DNA from: JAGPUQ01 sp036961295
GTDB taxonomy: Bacteria; Pseudomonadota; Gammaproteobacteria; Pseudomonadales; Porticoccaceae
Reading direction: 5' to 3'
Assembly: GCA_036961295.1 (NCBI GenBank)
Contig: JBALVX010000002.1
Location: 434,001-498,000, forward strand
Length of the DNA stretch: 64,000 nucleotides
Shown piece by piece: positions 37,969 through 45,594 of the stretch; within the stretch, counting starts at the first letter, position 1; the number at the start of each line of letters is the position of its first letter. A program made the position numbers and the translations under genes. The notes under the pieces were generated by a model. It worked only from the letters and a program-made list of their open reading frames with translations, had not been told where the DNA came from and searched no databases.

Positions 37969-38042
37969 GTGAGTTATCAATAAGTACCGTGAAACGAGGC
38001 GGCCATTTTAAAACATTTGCCGCGCTGCGACCAGCGGCACTC

Positions 38043-38714
38043 TTACCGTAGATTTGCCAGTGCTGCGCGCATCTGGTCGATCACCTCGGCGTAGTCATCG
38101 CTGCGGAAAATAGCTGAGCCAGCGACAAAGGTGTCTGCGCCAGCGGCGGCGACCTCTGCAATGTTGGCAACCCCGATACCGCCGTCCACTTCCAGGCGGA
38201 TATCGTAGCCGCTGTCATCGATTAGCTGGCGCGCCTGTTCGATCTTGTTGAAGGTTTCTGGAATAAACGACTGCCCGCCAAACCCGGGGTTGACCGACAT
38301 CAGCAACAAGATATCGAGCCGATCCATCACGTGGCGAATCACCTCAAGCCCGGTCGCCGGATTTAACACCAGGCCCGTCTTGCAGCCCAAATCCTGCGCC
38401 AGTTGCAGCGAGCGATCCACATGCTTGCTGGCCTCCGGGTGAAAAGTAATCCACGAGGCCCCGGCATCGGCAAACTGCTTGATCAAATCGTCCACCGGTT
38501 CCACCATCAAATGCACATCAATGGGCGCCGTAATACCGTAATCCCGCAGTGCCTGGCACACCATCGGCCCGATGGTGAGATTGGGTACATAGTGGTTATC
38601 CATCACATCGAAGTGCACCACATCGGCACCGGCACTGAGCACCGCGTCTACCTCTTCCCCAAGACGGGCAAAGTCCGCGGCCAAAATGGAAGGGGCAATT
38701 ACATAATCGGACAT
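38043..38714 (-). CDS. rpe: Ribulose-phosphate 3-epimerase
   Basis: Pentose-phosphate epimerase, 223 residues, TIM barrel. Signatures IAPSILAADFARLGEE, HFDVMDNHYVPNLTIGP (metal His/Asp), LMSVNPGFGGQSFI and LEVDGGI are intact. ATG at 38712-38714; the frame extends 22 codons upstream without family-like residues. In Pseudomonas gph separates rpe and trpE; here it is absent. A weak TGCCGC/GCGGCA stem follows the gene but has few Ts. Confidence 0.95.
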   Translation of the reverse strand: MSDYVIAPSILAADFARLGEEVDAVLSAGADVVHFDVMDNHYVPNLTIGPMVCQALRDYGITAPIDVHLMVEPVDDLIKQFADAGASWITFHPEASKHVDRSLQLAQDLGCKTGLVLNPATGLEVIRHVMDRLDILLLMSVNPGFGGQSFIPETFNKIEQARQLIDDSGYDIRLEVDGGIGVANIAEVAAAGADTFVAGSAIFRSDDYAEVIDQMRAALANLR

Positions 38715-38863
38715 ACGAGGTATCCAGAAAAGGTGGCTAATACAATTGCGAACTATGCCGCAGAACCCGCCCTGTCGCAATGTGTGTCTGCGGGAAGGGC
38801 TCCAAAGTAGCGCGGAATTCCCCGGCTAGATGAGGGGCCAGCTAACCAGGATCAGTAGTCACT

Positions 38864-38932
38864 GTCTCGCGATCACTTTTGGTGTTTCTAAGCTATTGAA
38901 TTTGAAAGGCTTGCAAAAAGTGTTCGCGAGAC
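38864..38932. repeat. 17-bp inverted repeat upstream of the broken cassette gene
   Basis: Arms 38864-38880 and 38916-38932 pair with one mismatch (GTCTCGCGATCACTTTT against the complement of AAAAGTGTTCGCGAGAC), with a 35-nt loop. No T-run follows, so it is not a standard terminator; origin unknown. Confidence 0.65.
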
Positions 38933-38941
38933 GGCGAATGA

Positions 38942-39349
38942 AAACAATTACGCCTGCGTCGTACTATCACCGAAGAAATACGCAGCGCTAATTACCACCG
39001 TGTTACAGACTCGTTCAATGAGATAAACCTCGCCGTAGCCGAAAATCCAAATTTGGCGAGATTATTTCGGATAGGTAATGAGGAGTACGAAAAACTTTCA
39101 GACGACGAAAAGTATCAATACGGTTTTTTTATGCATTCCGCTTTCCGAGTTTTAGACGTCATAAGTTTTCAGAGCCAGCACGGCACCTGCGATATGACGC
39201 TTTGGGAATTTGAGAAAAAAACGCTCGATACGCTACTCGCAGCACCGGGCGGTCGAAAGTGGTGGCGAGAGCGCCCCTACAACTTTAGTGAAGACTTCGT
39301 TACTTACGTTGAAACTCATGTACTTTATAAATATCAAGATGATGCCTAA
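38942..39349 (+). pseudogene. N-terminally truncated integron-cassette-type gene (function unknown)
   Basis: An open frame begins right after a TGA at 38939-38941 and runs 135 codons, but has no ATG or GTG in frame; TTG 39053 would give 98 residues. Conserved-looking residues continue well upstream of that TTG (RSANYHRVTDSFNEINLAV), so the normal N-terminus, probably including a membrane helix, seems lost or frameshifted. The C-terminal part APGGRKWWRERPYNFSEDFV recalls a family of small proteins common in marine integron cassettes and their genomes; that recollection is not verified. The stop codon lies inside the GCCTAAC core of the attC-like site downstream, as is typical of gene cassettes. 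Confidence 0.6.
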
Positions 39350-39451
39350 CCAGCGGATGAACCTGACCCGTTACAGTGCACTTTTCCGATGTGCCGAGAT
39401 TTTCACATCTCCAAAGTTTACTGTAACGGGCAGGTTATCCAAACGTTACGG
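39344..39451 (+). other. attC-like integron recombination site
   Basis: About 108 bp with attC architecture. The left core GCCTAAC (39344-39350, RYYYAAC consensus) is followed by an 8-nt spacer, then an inner arm AACCTGACCCGTTACAGT (39360-39377). A variable loop holds a GATGTG/CACATC hairpin (39388-39409). The matching right arm ACTGTAACGGGCAGGTT (39420-39436) comes next, then an 8-nt spacer and right core GTTACGG (39445-39451). A39366 is unpaired in the stem, like the extrahelical bases used by integron integrases. The right core keeps GTT but departs from GTTRRRY. No integrase gene is in the window. Confidence 0.7.
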
Positions 39452-39514
39452 TTTGCGATACGATCACACTGCTGTTTGAGGTCTTCCATATGGCTAGCTC
39501 CACCAAAAAATAAT

Positions 39515-39550
39515 GTATAAAAAAAGGCCCAAAAGGGCCTTTTTTTATAC
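39515..39550. terminator. Bidirectional intrinsic terminator
   Basis: Near-perfect palindrome: GTATAAAAAAAGGCCC, AAAA loop, GGGCCTTTTTTTATAC. It has U-tracts on both strands, so it ends the FKBP gene (minus strand) and can also stop transcription leaving the cassette region. Confidence 0.92.
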
Positions 39551-39568
39551 CACTGTGAGGATAGCTTA

Positions 39569-40321
39569 TTAACTACCCGCTTCATCAGCCAGTATTTTGA
39601 GCAATTCCACATCAAACTTCAGTACCTGGTTCGGGCCGATAACACCACCGGTGCCGCCGATACCATAGCCAAGTTCTGCCGGGATAAACAATTCCCATTT
39701 TCCGCCTTCTTTCATCAGTTGTAGGGCTTCTACCCAACCTGGGATCACCTGATTGACGCCAAACTGTTCCGGGTTGCCGCGCGCATAGGAGCTGTCGAAC
39801 TCGGTGCCGTCGAGCAGGGTGCCGCGATAATGTACTTCTACGCGTTGCTCCGCACTTGGTGATGCGCCAGTGCCTGCGCTGATGACTCGATATTGCAAGC
39901 CACTTTCTAAGCGAATAACGCCTTCTTTACCGACATTTTCTTCAAGAAATGCGGTGCCCTCGGCGAGGTTGTTTTCAGCTACTTCGCCCATGGCGGCCTG
40001 TTGTTCGGCCATTTGCTTTTCCTGGAAGCTTTGTACAACGGCAGCGGCTTCTTCGTCGCTCAATTTGGGTTCTGCACCGGAAAGGGCGTCATCAAAACCG
40101 GCCATAAATGAAGTTTTGTTAAATTCAAAGGCATCGGACTTCATTTGCCCGCCGACATTCATGCCCATAATGTAGCTGATTTTTTGCTCGTCGCTCTCGA
40201 GAGCCATATCCGGGGCGTTGCTAGCCGCCGCAGTTTCGGCAGCGGTTTCTGGGGATGGCGGCTGACAAGCGACCAATACAAAGGCCAAACCGACAGCCAT
40301 TCCTGCCATTACTTTTTTCAT
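39569..40321 (-). CDS. FKBP-type peptidyl-prolyl isomerase lipoprotein (Mip/FkpA-like)
   Basis: Periplasmic folding factor of 250 residues. The signal peptide MKKVMAGMAVGLAFVLVAC ends in lipobox LVAC (Cys19). An Ala-rich spacer leads to the N-terminal dimerisation helices (DEQKISYIMGMNVGGQM onward). The C-terminal FKBP domain has VEVHYRGTLLDGTEFDSSY, VIPGWVEALQLMKEGGKWEL (20-residue core) and IPAELGYG. ATG 40319-40321 follows AAAGGAATTC. Single gene with its own terminator. Confidence 0.93.
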   Translation of the reverse strand: MKKVMAGMAVGLAFVLVACQPPSPETAAETAAASNAPDMALESDEQKISYIMGMNVGGQMKSDAFEFNKTSFMAGFDDALSGAEPKLSDEEAAAVVQSFQEKQMAEQQAAMGEVAENNLAEGTAFLEENVGKEGVIRLESGLQYRVISAGTGASPSAEQRVEVHYRGTLLDGTEFDSSYARGNPEQFGVNQVIPGWVEALQLMKEGGKWELFIPAELGYGIGGTGGVIGPNQVLKFDVELLKILADEAGS

Positions 40322-40539
40322 ATCGAATTCCTTTAATTGGTGAAGTGGGTTGATGAGATGAATTAGTAAAAAATCTTATTAAATAGAAGCCTGATGTAAC
40401 TTAAAGCTTACTGTTCTAGTGTAACTGAATCAATGCAGCCAATCATTAGACAGCATGGCTAAAAATGATTCCGTGTCACAGTTTAATAAAAATATCTAAG
40501 GGCAAGCCCTTTAATTTTAACAAACGTGAGCCGCACCGG

Positions 40540-41178
40540 TTAGGCAGGGCATTGCTCCGCTTCACCTTGTAGGGGATTGCCCTCGAATAACATCTCCGCC
40601 AGGGGTGTAGGTTGCTGAGGTGATAGCTGCCGTGTTAATAAATAGGTGGCCAAGTTATGCCGGATAGCGTCGGCCACTGGATGGTTGCCGAGGGTTGCGC
40701 CTGCTTCGTTATTACTTTGGCTGTTATTACTTTGCCTGGCTCGATGACTTGCCTGAAACCAGTTGAACAACAGGCCTTGCTCTTTGCCCTCGGCTTCTAA
40801 TTCCCGCGCCAGTAACTCGCGTTTGTTTTGTTCCTCGATGTTTTTCTTATTACCCTCATTGCGGTCATTACTACCTAAGGCACGGCGGGCAGCCCGCAGA
40901 GGTAAGACCTGATCCTGATGCCAGGTTGCTATGCTCGCCTCGAGGTTAGGCATGTCGCTCTGCGTCAACTCCACACCCTGGCGACCAACCCAGCAACAAA
41001 ATAGTAGGACGTTCACATTAGCATGCTCATTTTCCGGATCAGCGCTTTGTGCCTGAGGGTTTATTGCGCTGCGGTCTGCGGTAGGATGCAGGCCGTCCTG
41101 TAGGTTTAGACAAAAATTCGCAACGCCAGGCCGTTGATACAGCGCCAGCGAGTATTGCCAAAATGGATTTGTTGTCAT
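40540..41178 (-). CDS. TIGR02444 family protein
   Basis: 212-residue cytoplasmic protein of unknown function in the TIGR02444/DUF2390 family: NPFWQYSLALYQRPGVANFCL..LQD near the N-terminus and NVNVLLFCCWVGRQG. It carries two low-complexity inserts, one including a 15-nt duplication (40708-40737). Starts 3 nt after the trmB stop, so it is co-transcribed with trmB. Confidence 0.8.
   Translation of the reverse strand: MTTNPFWQYSLALYQRPGVANFCLNLQDGLHPTADRSAINPQAQSADPENEHANVNVLLFCCWVGRQGVELTQSDMPNLEASIATWHQDQVLPLRAARRALGSNDRNEGNKKNIEEQNKRELLARELEAEGKEQGLLFNWFQASHRARQSNNSQSNNEAGATLGNHPVADAIRHNLATYLLTRQLSPQQPTPLAEMLFEGNPLQGEAEQCPA
40708..40737 (-). repeat. In-frame 15-nt duplication in the TIGR02444 gene
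   Basis: Units 40708-40722 and 40723-40737 differ at one base and encode RQSNN and SQSNN in a poorly conserved loop. Confidence 0.75.
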
Positions 41179-41180
41179 TG

Positions 41181-41909
41181 CTATCGCCTCGCAGTTTTAA
41201 GCTCAAGGCGACGATACAGTAAGTCGTTGACCTGATGGCCCAGTCGTTCACCTCGGCGCTCAAATTTGGTTTCCGGTCGAAAGCTGGGGCGTGGGCTATA
41301 GGGCCCGTCCGTGGCCATGTTTTCAAAGCCCGGCTGCACGGCCATGACTTTGGCCATATGTGCCGCATAGGGTTCCCAGTCGGTGGCCAGATGAAGCAAG
41401 CCACCATCTTGTAACTTAGCGCTCAATTTCTCTACCAATTCGGTTTGCACAATGCGTCGTTTTGAGTGTTTTCTTTTGTGCCACGGGTCGGGAAAATAAA
41501 TTTGGATGCGGGCAAAACTGGTGTCGGGCAGACATTCGTCAATCACATCGACAGCGTCCGCCAAATACAGGCGTACGTTGCGTAAATTTTGCGTCGCAGC
41601 ACCATTGACCAGGGCACCGGCTCCCGGTGGGTGTACTTCGATACCGACAAAGTCTTTGTCGGGCTCGGCAGCGGCCATTTGTAACAGGGAATCGGCCATA
41701 CCAAAACCAATTTCCAGCACTACGGGTGCTCGACGACCAAACACTTGTTCCCACTCGACTCTGCCGCCCGCTAAACGTAGGCGGTACTCGTCACCGAACT
41801 GTTGCAGAGCGCGGAGCTGAGAATCCGTCATGCGGCCGGAGCGCACCACATAACTGCGGATGGGTTTTTTACGATACTCGGGGAAAAACTCGACTGGAAC
41901 TTTTTGCAT
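41181..41909 (-). CDS. trmB: tRNA (guanine46-N7)-methyltransferase
   Basis: SAM-dependent enzyme making m7G46 in tRNA, 242 residues from ATG 41909. Motif I VVLEIGFGMADSLLQMA, GIEVHPPG, IQIYFPDPWHKRKHSKRRI and the C-terminal TKFERRG are all present. An alternative TTG at 41921 overlaps the DUF423 stop by 4 nt (TTGA), which would allow coupling; neither start has a clear ribosome site. Followed by the TIGR02444 gene. Confidence 0.93.
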   Translation of the reverse strand: MQKVPVEFFPEYRKKPIRSYVVRSGRMTDSQLRALQQFGDEYRLRLAGGRVEWEQVFGRRAPVVLEIGFGMADSLLQMAAAEPDKDFVGIEVHPPGAGALVNGAATQNLRNVRLYLADAVDVIDECLPDTSFARIQIYFPDPWHKRKHSKRRIVQTELVEKLSAKLQDGGLLHLATDWEPYAAHMAKVMAVQPGFENMATDGPYSPRPSFRPETKFERRGERLGHQVNDLLYRRLELKTARR

Positions 41910-41917
41910 AAATACGT

Positions 41918-42337
41918 TCAATCACTCACGGAGGCGGCGCGCACGGAGTACCAAAATAACAGCGCCCAACCAGCCAGAAAACTGGCCCCACCGAGGGGAG
42001 TTATCGCACCCAGCCAACGTACGCCGGTTAACGCTAATAGATAAAGACTGCCGGAAAATAACGCGATGCCGAGGATAAATAAATACCCTGTTATTTTTAA
42101 TAAACCCTGTCGCGAGGTTTGAACTGAGGAGCGGTCCATTAGTAGGGCTACTCCCAGCAAGGCCAAAGTTTGAAACATTTGATACTGAACGGCTGTTTGC
42201 CATATCGCTATTGCGTCGTGACTTAGCGAGGCTTTCAGGGCATGTGCACCAAAGGCGCCCAGAGCTATGCAGATAAAACCACTAAGCACGGCGCACTGTA
42301 AAAATATCCGCTGACCTGAAGCTTTGTTACTTATCAT
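41918..42337 (-). CDS. DUF423 family membrane protein
   Basis: Small membrane protein with four hydrophobic helices, 139 residues from ATG 42337. The conserved DUF423 segment ALGAFGAHALKASL follows helix 1, and ITPLGGASFLAGWALL is near the end. Function unknown. The frame is open for 33 codons upstream, but those residues are not family-like. Just upstream is the rpoH terminator; downstream it overlaps or abuts trmB. Confidence 0.85.
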   Translation of the reverse strand: MISNKASGQRIFLQCAVLSGFICIALGAFGAHALKASLSHDAIAIWQTAVQYQMFQTLALLGVALLMDRSSVQTSRQGLLKITGYLFILGIALFSGSLYLLALTGVRWLGAITPLGGASFLAGWALLFWYSVRAASVSD

Positions 42338-42433
42338 AAGAAATTCGTCGCTAGGTGTGGTATTCGGCACTAAGCTTGGGCCGTAACGCATTGCTACAAA
42401 AGGGACTATAAATAGACTATAAAAACAGCTTAA

Positions 42434-42462
42434 CAAAAAAAAGCCGCGATAAACGCGGCTTT
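42434..42462 (-). terminator. Intrinsic terminator after rpoH
   Basis: On the minus strand AAAAGCCGCG, short loop TTTAT, CGCGGCTTTTTTT. It lies 18 nt after the rpoH stop and should end the ftsEX-rpoH transcript. Confidence 0.9.
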
Positions 42463-42479
42463 TAATTTAACGGCAAACA

Positions 42480-43412
42480 CTACCCTTCCATGGCAAGCCG
42501 CATTTTTTTCATCGCATTTTGCTCGAGCTGACGAATACGCTCGGCGGAGATGCTGTATTGCGCGGCGAGGTCGTGCAAGGTCGATTTTTTCTCCGTCAAC
42601 CAGCGCTGCTGGAGAATGTCTCGGCTGCGCTCGTCGAGGGCGCTCAGGGCTGCACTCAGCTTATCGTAGTTAGTTTGTTGCCAGTCGGCTTTTTCTAGCT
42701 GTAAGGCCGGGTCGCCACTGCGATCTTCAAGATACTGTGCCGGGGCCTGAAAAATGCTGTCATCGTCGTCGTCGGAAGAGGCATCGAAAGCCGGATCGCG
42801 GGCCGAAAGTCGTTGCTCCATCTCGCGAACATGTTTGACCTCGACACCGAGGTCAGTGGCCACCGCCGCCGCTTCCGCGTCGGTAAACCAGGCTAAACGT
42901 TTTTTGTTGCCGCGCAGATTAAAAAATAATTTGCGTTGGGCCTTGGTGGTGGCGACTTTAACAATGCGCCAGTTGCGCAGTACGTATTCGTGAATTTCGG
43001 CTTTGATCCAGTGCACGGCAAAGGAAATAAGACGGACGCCTTTCTCAGGATTAAAGCGTTTGACGGCCTTCATCAGGCCAACGTTGCCCTCTTGCACAAT
43101 GTCGGCCAGCGGCAAGCCGTAGCCGGTGTAGGAGCGGGCAATGTGGACCACAAAGCGTAGGTGGGACATGACGAGCTGACGAGCAGCTTCAACGTCCTCC
43201 TGATAATACAGGCGCTCGGCCAGGGCGCGTTCTTCTGCGACGGTCAATACCGGAATGGCATTGACGCCCTGCATGTACGCACCCAGACTTTCGCCGGGAA
43301 CCAAGCGGTTGATCGGCAGTAATCCCATTACCTTATCTGGAAGGCTCGCTACTATCTCAGTTGAAACTGAGTTGTTTAAGGGAGTAGTTGCTTGCACTGT
43401 CTGTTCGCTCAC
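42480..43412 (-). CDS. rpoH: RNA polymerase sigma-32 factor (heat shock)
   Basis: Heat-shock sigma factor, 310 residues. Region 2 (HLRFVVHIARSYTGYGLPLADIVQEGNVGLMKAVKRFNP, in parts) is intact. So are the RpoH box QRKLFFNLRGNKKRL, unique to sigma-32, and region 4 LDERSRDILQQRWL...SAERIRQLEQNAMKKMR. Start is GTG 43412. An ATG at 43328 aligns better with Pseudomonas RpoH length but has a poorly spaced ribosome site, so the N-terminal 28 residues are uncertain. Just upstream is a 13-nt triplicate repeat. Gene order ftsY-ftsE-ftsX-rpoH is conserved. Confidence 0.94.
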   Translation of the reverse strand: MSEQTVQATTPLNNSVSTEIVASLPDKVMGLLPINRLVPGESLGAYMQGVNAIPVLTVAEERALAERLYYQEDVEAARQLVMSHLRFVVHIARSYTGYGLPLADIVQEGNVGLMKAVKRFNPEKGVRLISFAVHWIKAEIHEYVLRNWRIVKVATTKAQRKLFFNLRGNKKRLAWFTDAEAAAVATDLGVEVKHVREMEQRLSARDPAFDASSDDDDDSIFQAPAQYLEDRSGDPALQLEKADWQQTNYDKLSAALSALDERSRDILQQRWLTEKKSTLHDLAAQYSISAERIRQLEQNAMKKMRLAMEG

Positions 43413-43443
43413 TTGTTTGCCTATTTAGTTTGCTTACTTGATT

Positions 43444-43482
43444 TACTTGTCTGACTTACTTGTCTGACTTACTTGTCTGGCT
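43444..43482. repeat. 13-nt tandem repeat x3 upstream of rpoH
   Basis: Three units of TACTTGTCTGACT (43444-43456, 43457-43469, 43470-43482), the third with one change (A to G). They lie about 32 nt before the rpoH start, in the likely promoter or 5' leader, where heat-responsive control normally acts. Confidence 0.88.
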
Positions 43483-43681
43483 AGCTGATCTGCTTACTGG
43501 TTTGATAGCATTTTGCCGCCATCAAACTGATCAAAAATTGGCCGCATATTCTAGCACTGGGATGTTAGATAGCCAAGTCGCTGAATAGTTCCGCAGGCTT
43601 TCAGTTTATCTTTTAAAATCAAATGGTTATGGAATGGCAAGATTTTAAGCTATGTCTGATGTGTCAGTAGCAGTGATAGCG

Positions 43682-44725
43682 CTAGGGCTCTATTGCCGCA
43701 ACATGTCGGCCCACCGCAAGCCACGCCCCGAGCACACCCAGCAACCCGCCGCCACAAACCAGCACAGCCAACTCCACAATACCGGGGTTTAGAAGGGCCA
43801 GCTGACTTTGATAAAGAGCCGCAAGCCGCTCGACAGAGATATTCAACCACCAACAGCCCACTGCCACCATGACCCAGGACAACAGTCCACCACTCGCCCC
43901 GTACCACAGGCCATTGTAAAGAAAGGGCCGACGTACAAACGCATCGGTGCCGCCCACCAGTTTCACCACGAGAATTTCCTCCCGGCGACTTTCGACGGCC
44001 AGGCGAATGGTATTGCCGATGATCAGCAAGACCCCCAGTGCCAGCACTGCGGCCAGGGCAAACGCCACCTGTCTGCCAGTAGTCAGAATACTGTTGAGGC
44101 GCTTCAGCCACAGCATGTCCAATTGTGCCGCATCCACCCTGGGATCCCCTTCCAGGCGCGCGGCGAGTGCCGCAATTCGCTCTGCATCCGGCTTGCCGGC
44201 GGGGTTTACCAACAGCACGGGGGGTAAAGGGTTTTCGTCCAGCAGGTCGAGCACATCACCAAAGCCCGAATGAGCTTTAAAATCTTCCAGTGCGATCGCC
44301 GCAGGAATATATTCCAACTCGGCAATCTCTGAATCGGCTGCCCACGTGCTGCGCAATGTTTCGATAGTGCTCGCCGTCGCATCGCGGTGGAGAAACACGG
44401 TAATACGGGCGCTGGCATCGAGATCCCCACCCATTTGCTGCACACTCGCCACCAGCACGTAGAGCGCCGCAGGCAAGGCCAGTGCAATGGCAATAACCAG
44501 CGCGGTCATCACACTTTGCAGCGGTTCCACAAACAGGCGTACAAAACCGTGTGCCGCAGACTCCCGATGATGGCGCAGTGCCGCCGCGAAACGACGATTT
44601 TTGCTATTGCGCTCCGCGCCCGGGGTTTTTGTAGAGCGTTCCGTCGTTTCGCCTGCTTTAGGGTTGCGGGCAGTGCCACGTGTAGCCCCGGGACGTTTCG
44701 GGCTCGCGCCTTTCGCATTACCCAT
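43682..44725 (-). CDS. ftsX: Cell division protein FtsX
   Basis: Permease-like partner of FtsE that controls septal peptidoglycan hydrolases; 347 residues. A long basic, low-complexity cytoplasmic N-terminus (about 1-55) is followed by a first helix (ALPAALYVLVASVQ), a periplasmic loop with ITVFLHRDAT, and three C-terminal helices (VLALGVLLIIGNTIRLAVE onward). The RREEILVVKLVGGTDAFVRRPF motif is typical. ATG 44725 overlaps the ftsE end by 8 nt. Confidence 0.94.
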   Translation of the reverse strand: MGNAKGASPKRPGATRGTARNPKAGETTERSTKTPGAERNSKNRRFAAALRHHRESAAHGFVRLFVEPLQSVMTALVIAIALALPAALYVLVASVQQMGGDLDASARITVFLHRDATASTIETLRSTWAADSEIAELEYIPAAIALEDFKAHSGFGDVLDLLDENPLPPVLLVNPAGKPDAERIAALAARLEGDPRVDAAQLDMLWLKRLNSILTTGRQVAFALAAVLALGVLLIIGNTIRLAVESRREEILVVKLVGGTDAFVRRPFLYNGLWYGASGGLLSWVMVAVGCWWLNISVERLAALYQSQLALLNPGIVELAVLVCGGGLLGVLGAWLAVGRHVAAIEP

Positions 44726-45485
44726 GGGGGAAGTCCGGTTTAGCCGTCGTGGCTTGCTCAGCCATTCCCGACGTAACTATTTCCGACTGAACTATTTCCG
44801 GCTGAACTAAGGACGCACTCGAGGCCGAGTCACTACTGAGCATTTCGCCATTTTGCAGGGTAAGAACGTGGTGCCCCATACGAGAAATCAAAGCAATGTC
44901 GTGGGTTGCGATCAGCACAGTGACACCAATGTCATTAAAGTCTCGAAATAAATTCATTATTTCTTCCGACAATGCGGGATCGAGATTACCGGTCGGTTCA
45001 TCGGCGAGCAGGATGCGCGGCGTGTGTACTACCGCTCGGGCAATACCGACCCGTTGTTGTTCACCCCCGGACAGCTCCACGGGATTTTGCCGCTCTTTAT
45101 CTAATAGGCCGACCTTGTCCAATGCCGCCCGAACCCGACGACCGATATCCCGTGCCGGATAGCCAGACACCAACAAGGGCAAGGCCACGTTGTCGTACAC
45201 ACTGCGATCAAACAAAAGGTGATGATTTTGAAACACCACTCCGATGTTGCGGCGGTAGTGGGGAATTTGGCTTTTGTGCAAGCGACTCAGGTTGCGACCG
45301 TTGATCAGGACCTGGCCGTGGGTTGGCCGCTCCATCAACATCACCAGCTTGAGCAGGGTGCTTTTACCCGCACCCGAGTGCCCGGTGAGGAAGGCGAACG
45401 CCCCGGTTTCCAGCTCAAAACTCACACTGTTGAGTGCTTCGTGGCCGCCGGGATAACGCTTTCTGACCTGGTCAAATTGAATCAT
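44718..45485 (-). CDS. ftsE: Cell division ATP-binding protein FtsE
   Basis: ABC-type ATPase of the divisome, 255 residues. Walker A GHSGAGKSTLLK (about 36-47), Q-loop VVFQNHHLL, signature LSGGEQQRVGIAR, Walker B ILLADEPTGNLD and H-loop ATHD are intact. FtsE is normally about 222 residues. Here an extra C-terminal tail of about 35 residues includes three 15-nt repeats (44763-44807) and runs into ftsX by overlap. ATG 45483-45485. Confidence 0.95.
   Translation of the reverse strand: MIQFDQVRKRYPGGHEALNSVSFELETGAFAFLTGHSGAGKSTLLKLVMLMERPTHGQVLINGRNLSRLHKSQIPHYRRNIGVVFQNHHLLFDRSVYDNVALPLLVSGYPARDIGRRVRAALDKVGLLDKERQNPVELSGGEQQRVGIARAVVHTPRILLADEPTGNLDPALSEEIMNLFRDFNDIGVTVLIATHDIALISRMGHHVLTLQNGEMLSSDSASSASLVQPEIVQSEIVTSGMAEQATTAKPDFPHG
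44763..44807 (-). repeat. In-frame 15-nt tandem repeat x3 in the ftsE tail
   Basis: Units encode VQPEI, VQSEI and VTSGM in the non-conserved C-terminal extension, just upstream of the ftsX start. Confidence 0.8.
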
Positions 45486-45500
45486 GGTTTTTAGTTAGGA

Positions 45501-45594
45501 GACTTCATCGAGTTTTTACCAAAAGACTTCATCGAGTTTTTACCAAAAGACTTCATCGAGTTTTATCAAAAAACTTCATCGGGTTTTAATTAAG
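45501..45594. repeat. 24-nt tandem repeat x4 between ftsY and ftsE
   Basis: Units 45501-45524 and 45525-45548 are identical (GACTTCATCGAGTTTTTACC plus AAAA). 45549-45571 and 45572-45594 are shorter and diverged. They fill the whole spacer from the ftsY stop to near the ftsE start. Confidence 0.9.

Noticed and set aside
38864..38932. Second attC site upstream of the broken cassette gene
   Set aside because: It has paired arms but neither RYYYAAC nor GTTRRRY cores at the right places.
39053..39349. Intact 98-residue gene starting at TTG 39053
   Set aside because: Possible, but coding-like sequence continues 37 codons upstream to a stop without a start codon, which fits a truncated gene better.
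42421..42470. Plus-strand terminator near rpoH
   Set aside because: The hairpin also has four Ts on the plus strand, but no plus-strand gene ends here; the longer U-tract serves rpoH.
43650..44111. 153-codon minus-strand frame inside ftsX
   Set aside because: Second frame of ftsX, rich in Gly/Cys/Trp typical of shadow frames.
45501..45594. Possible CRISPR array in the 24-nt repeats before ftsE
   Set aside because: The units are contiguous with no unique spacers and no cas genes are present; it is a simple tandem repeat.
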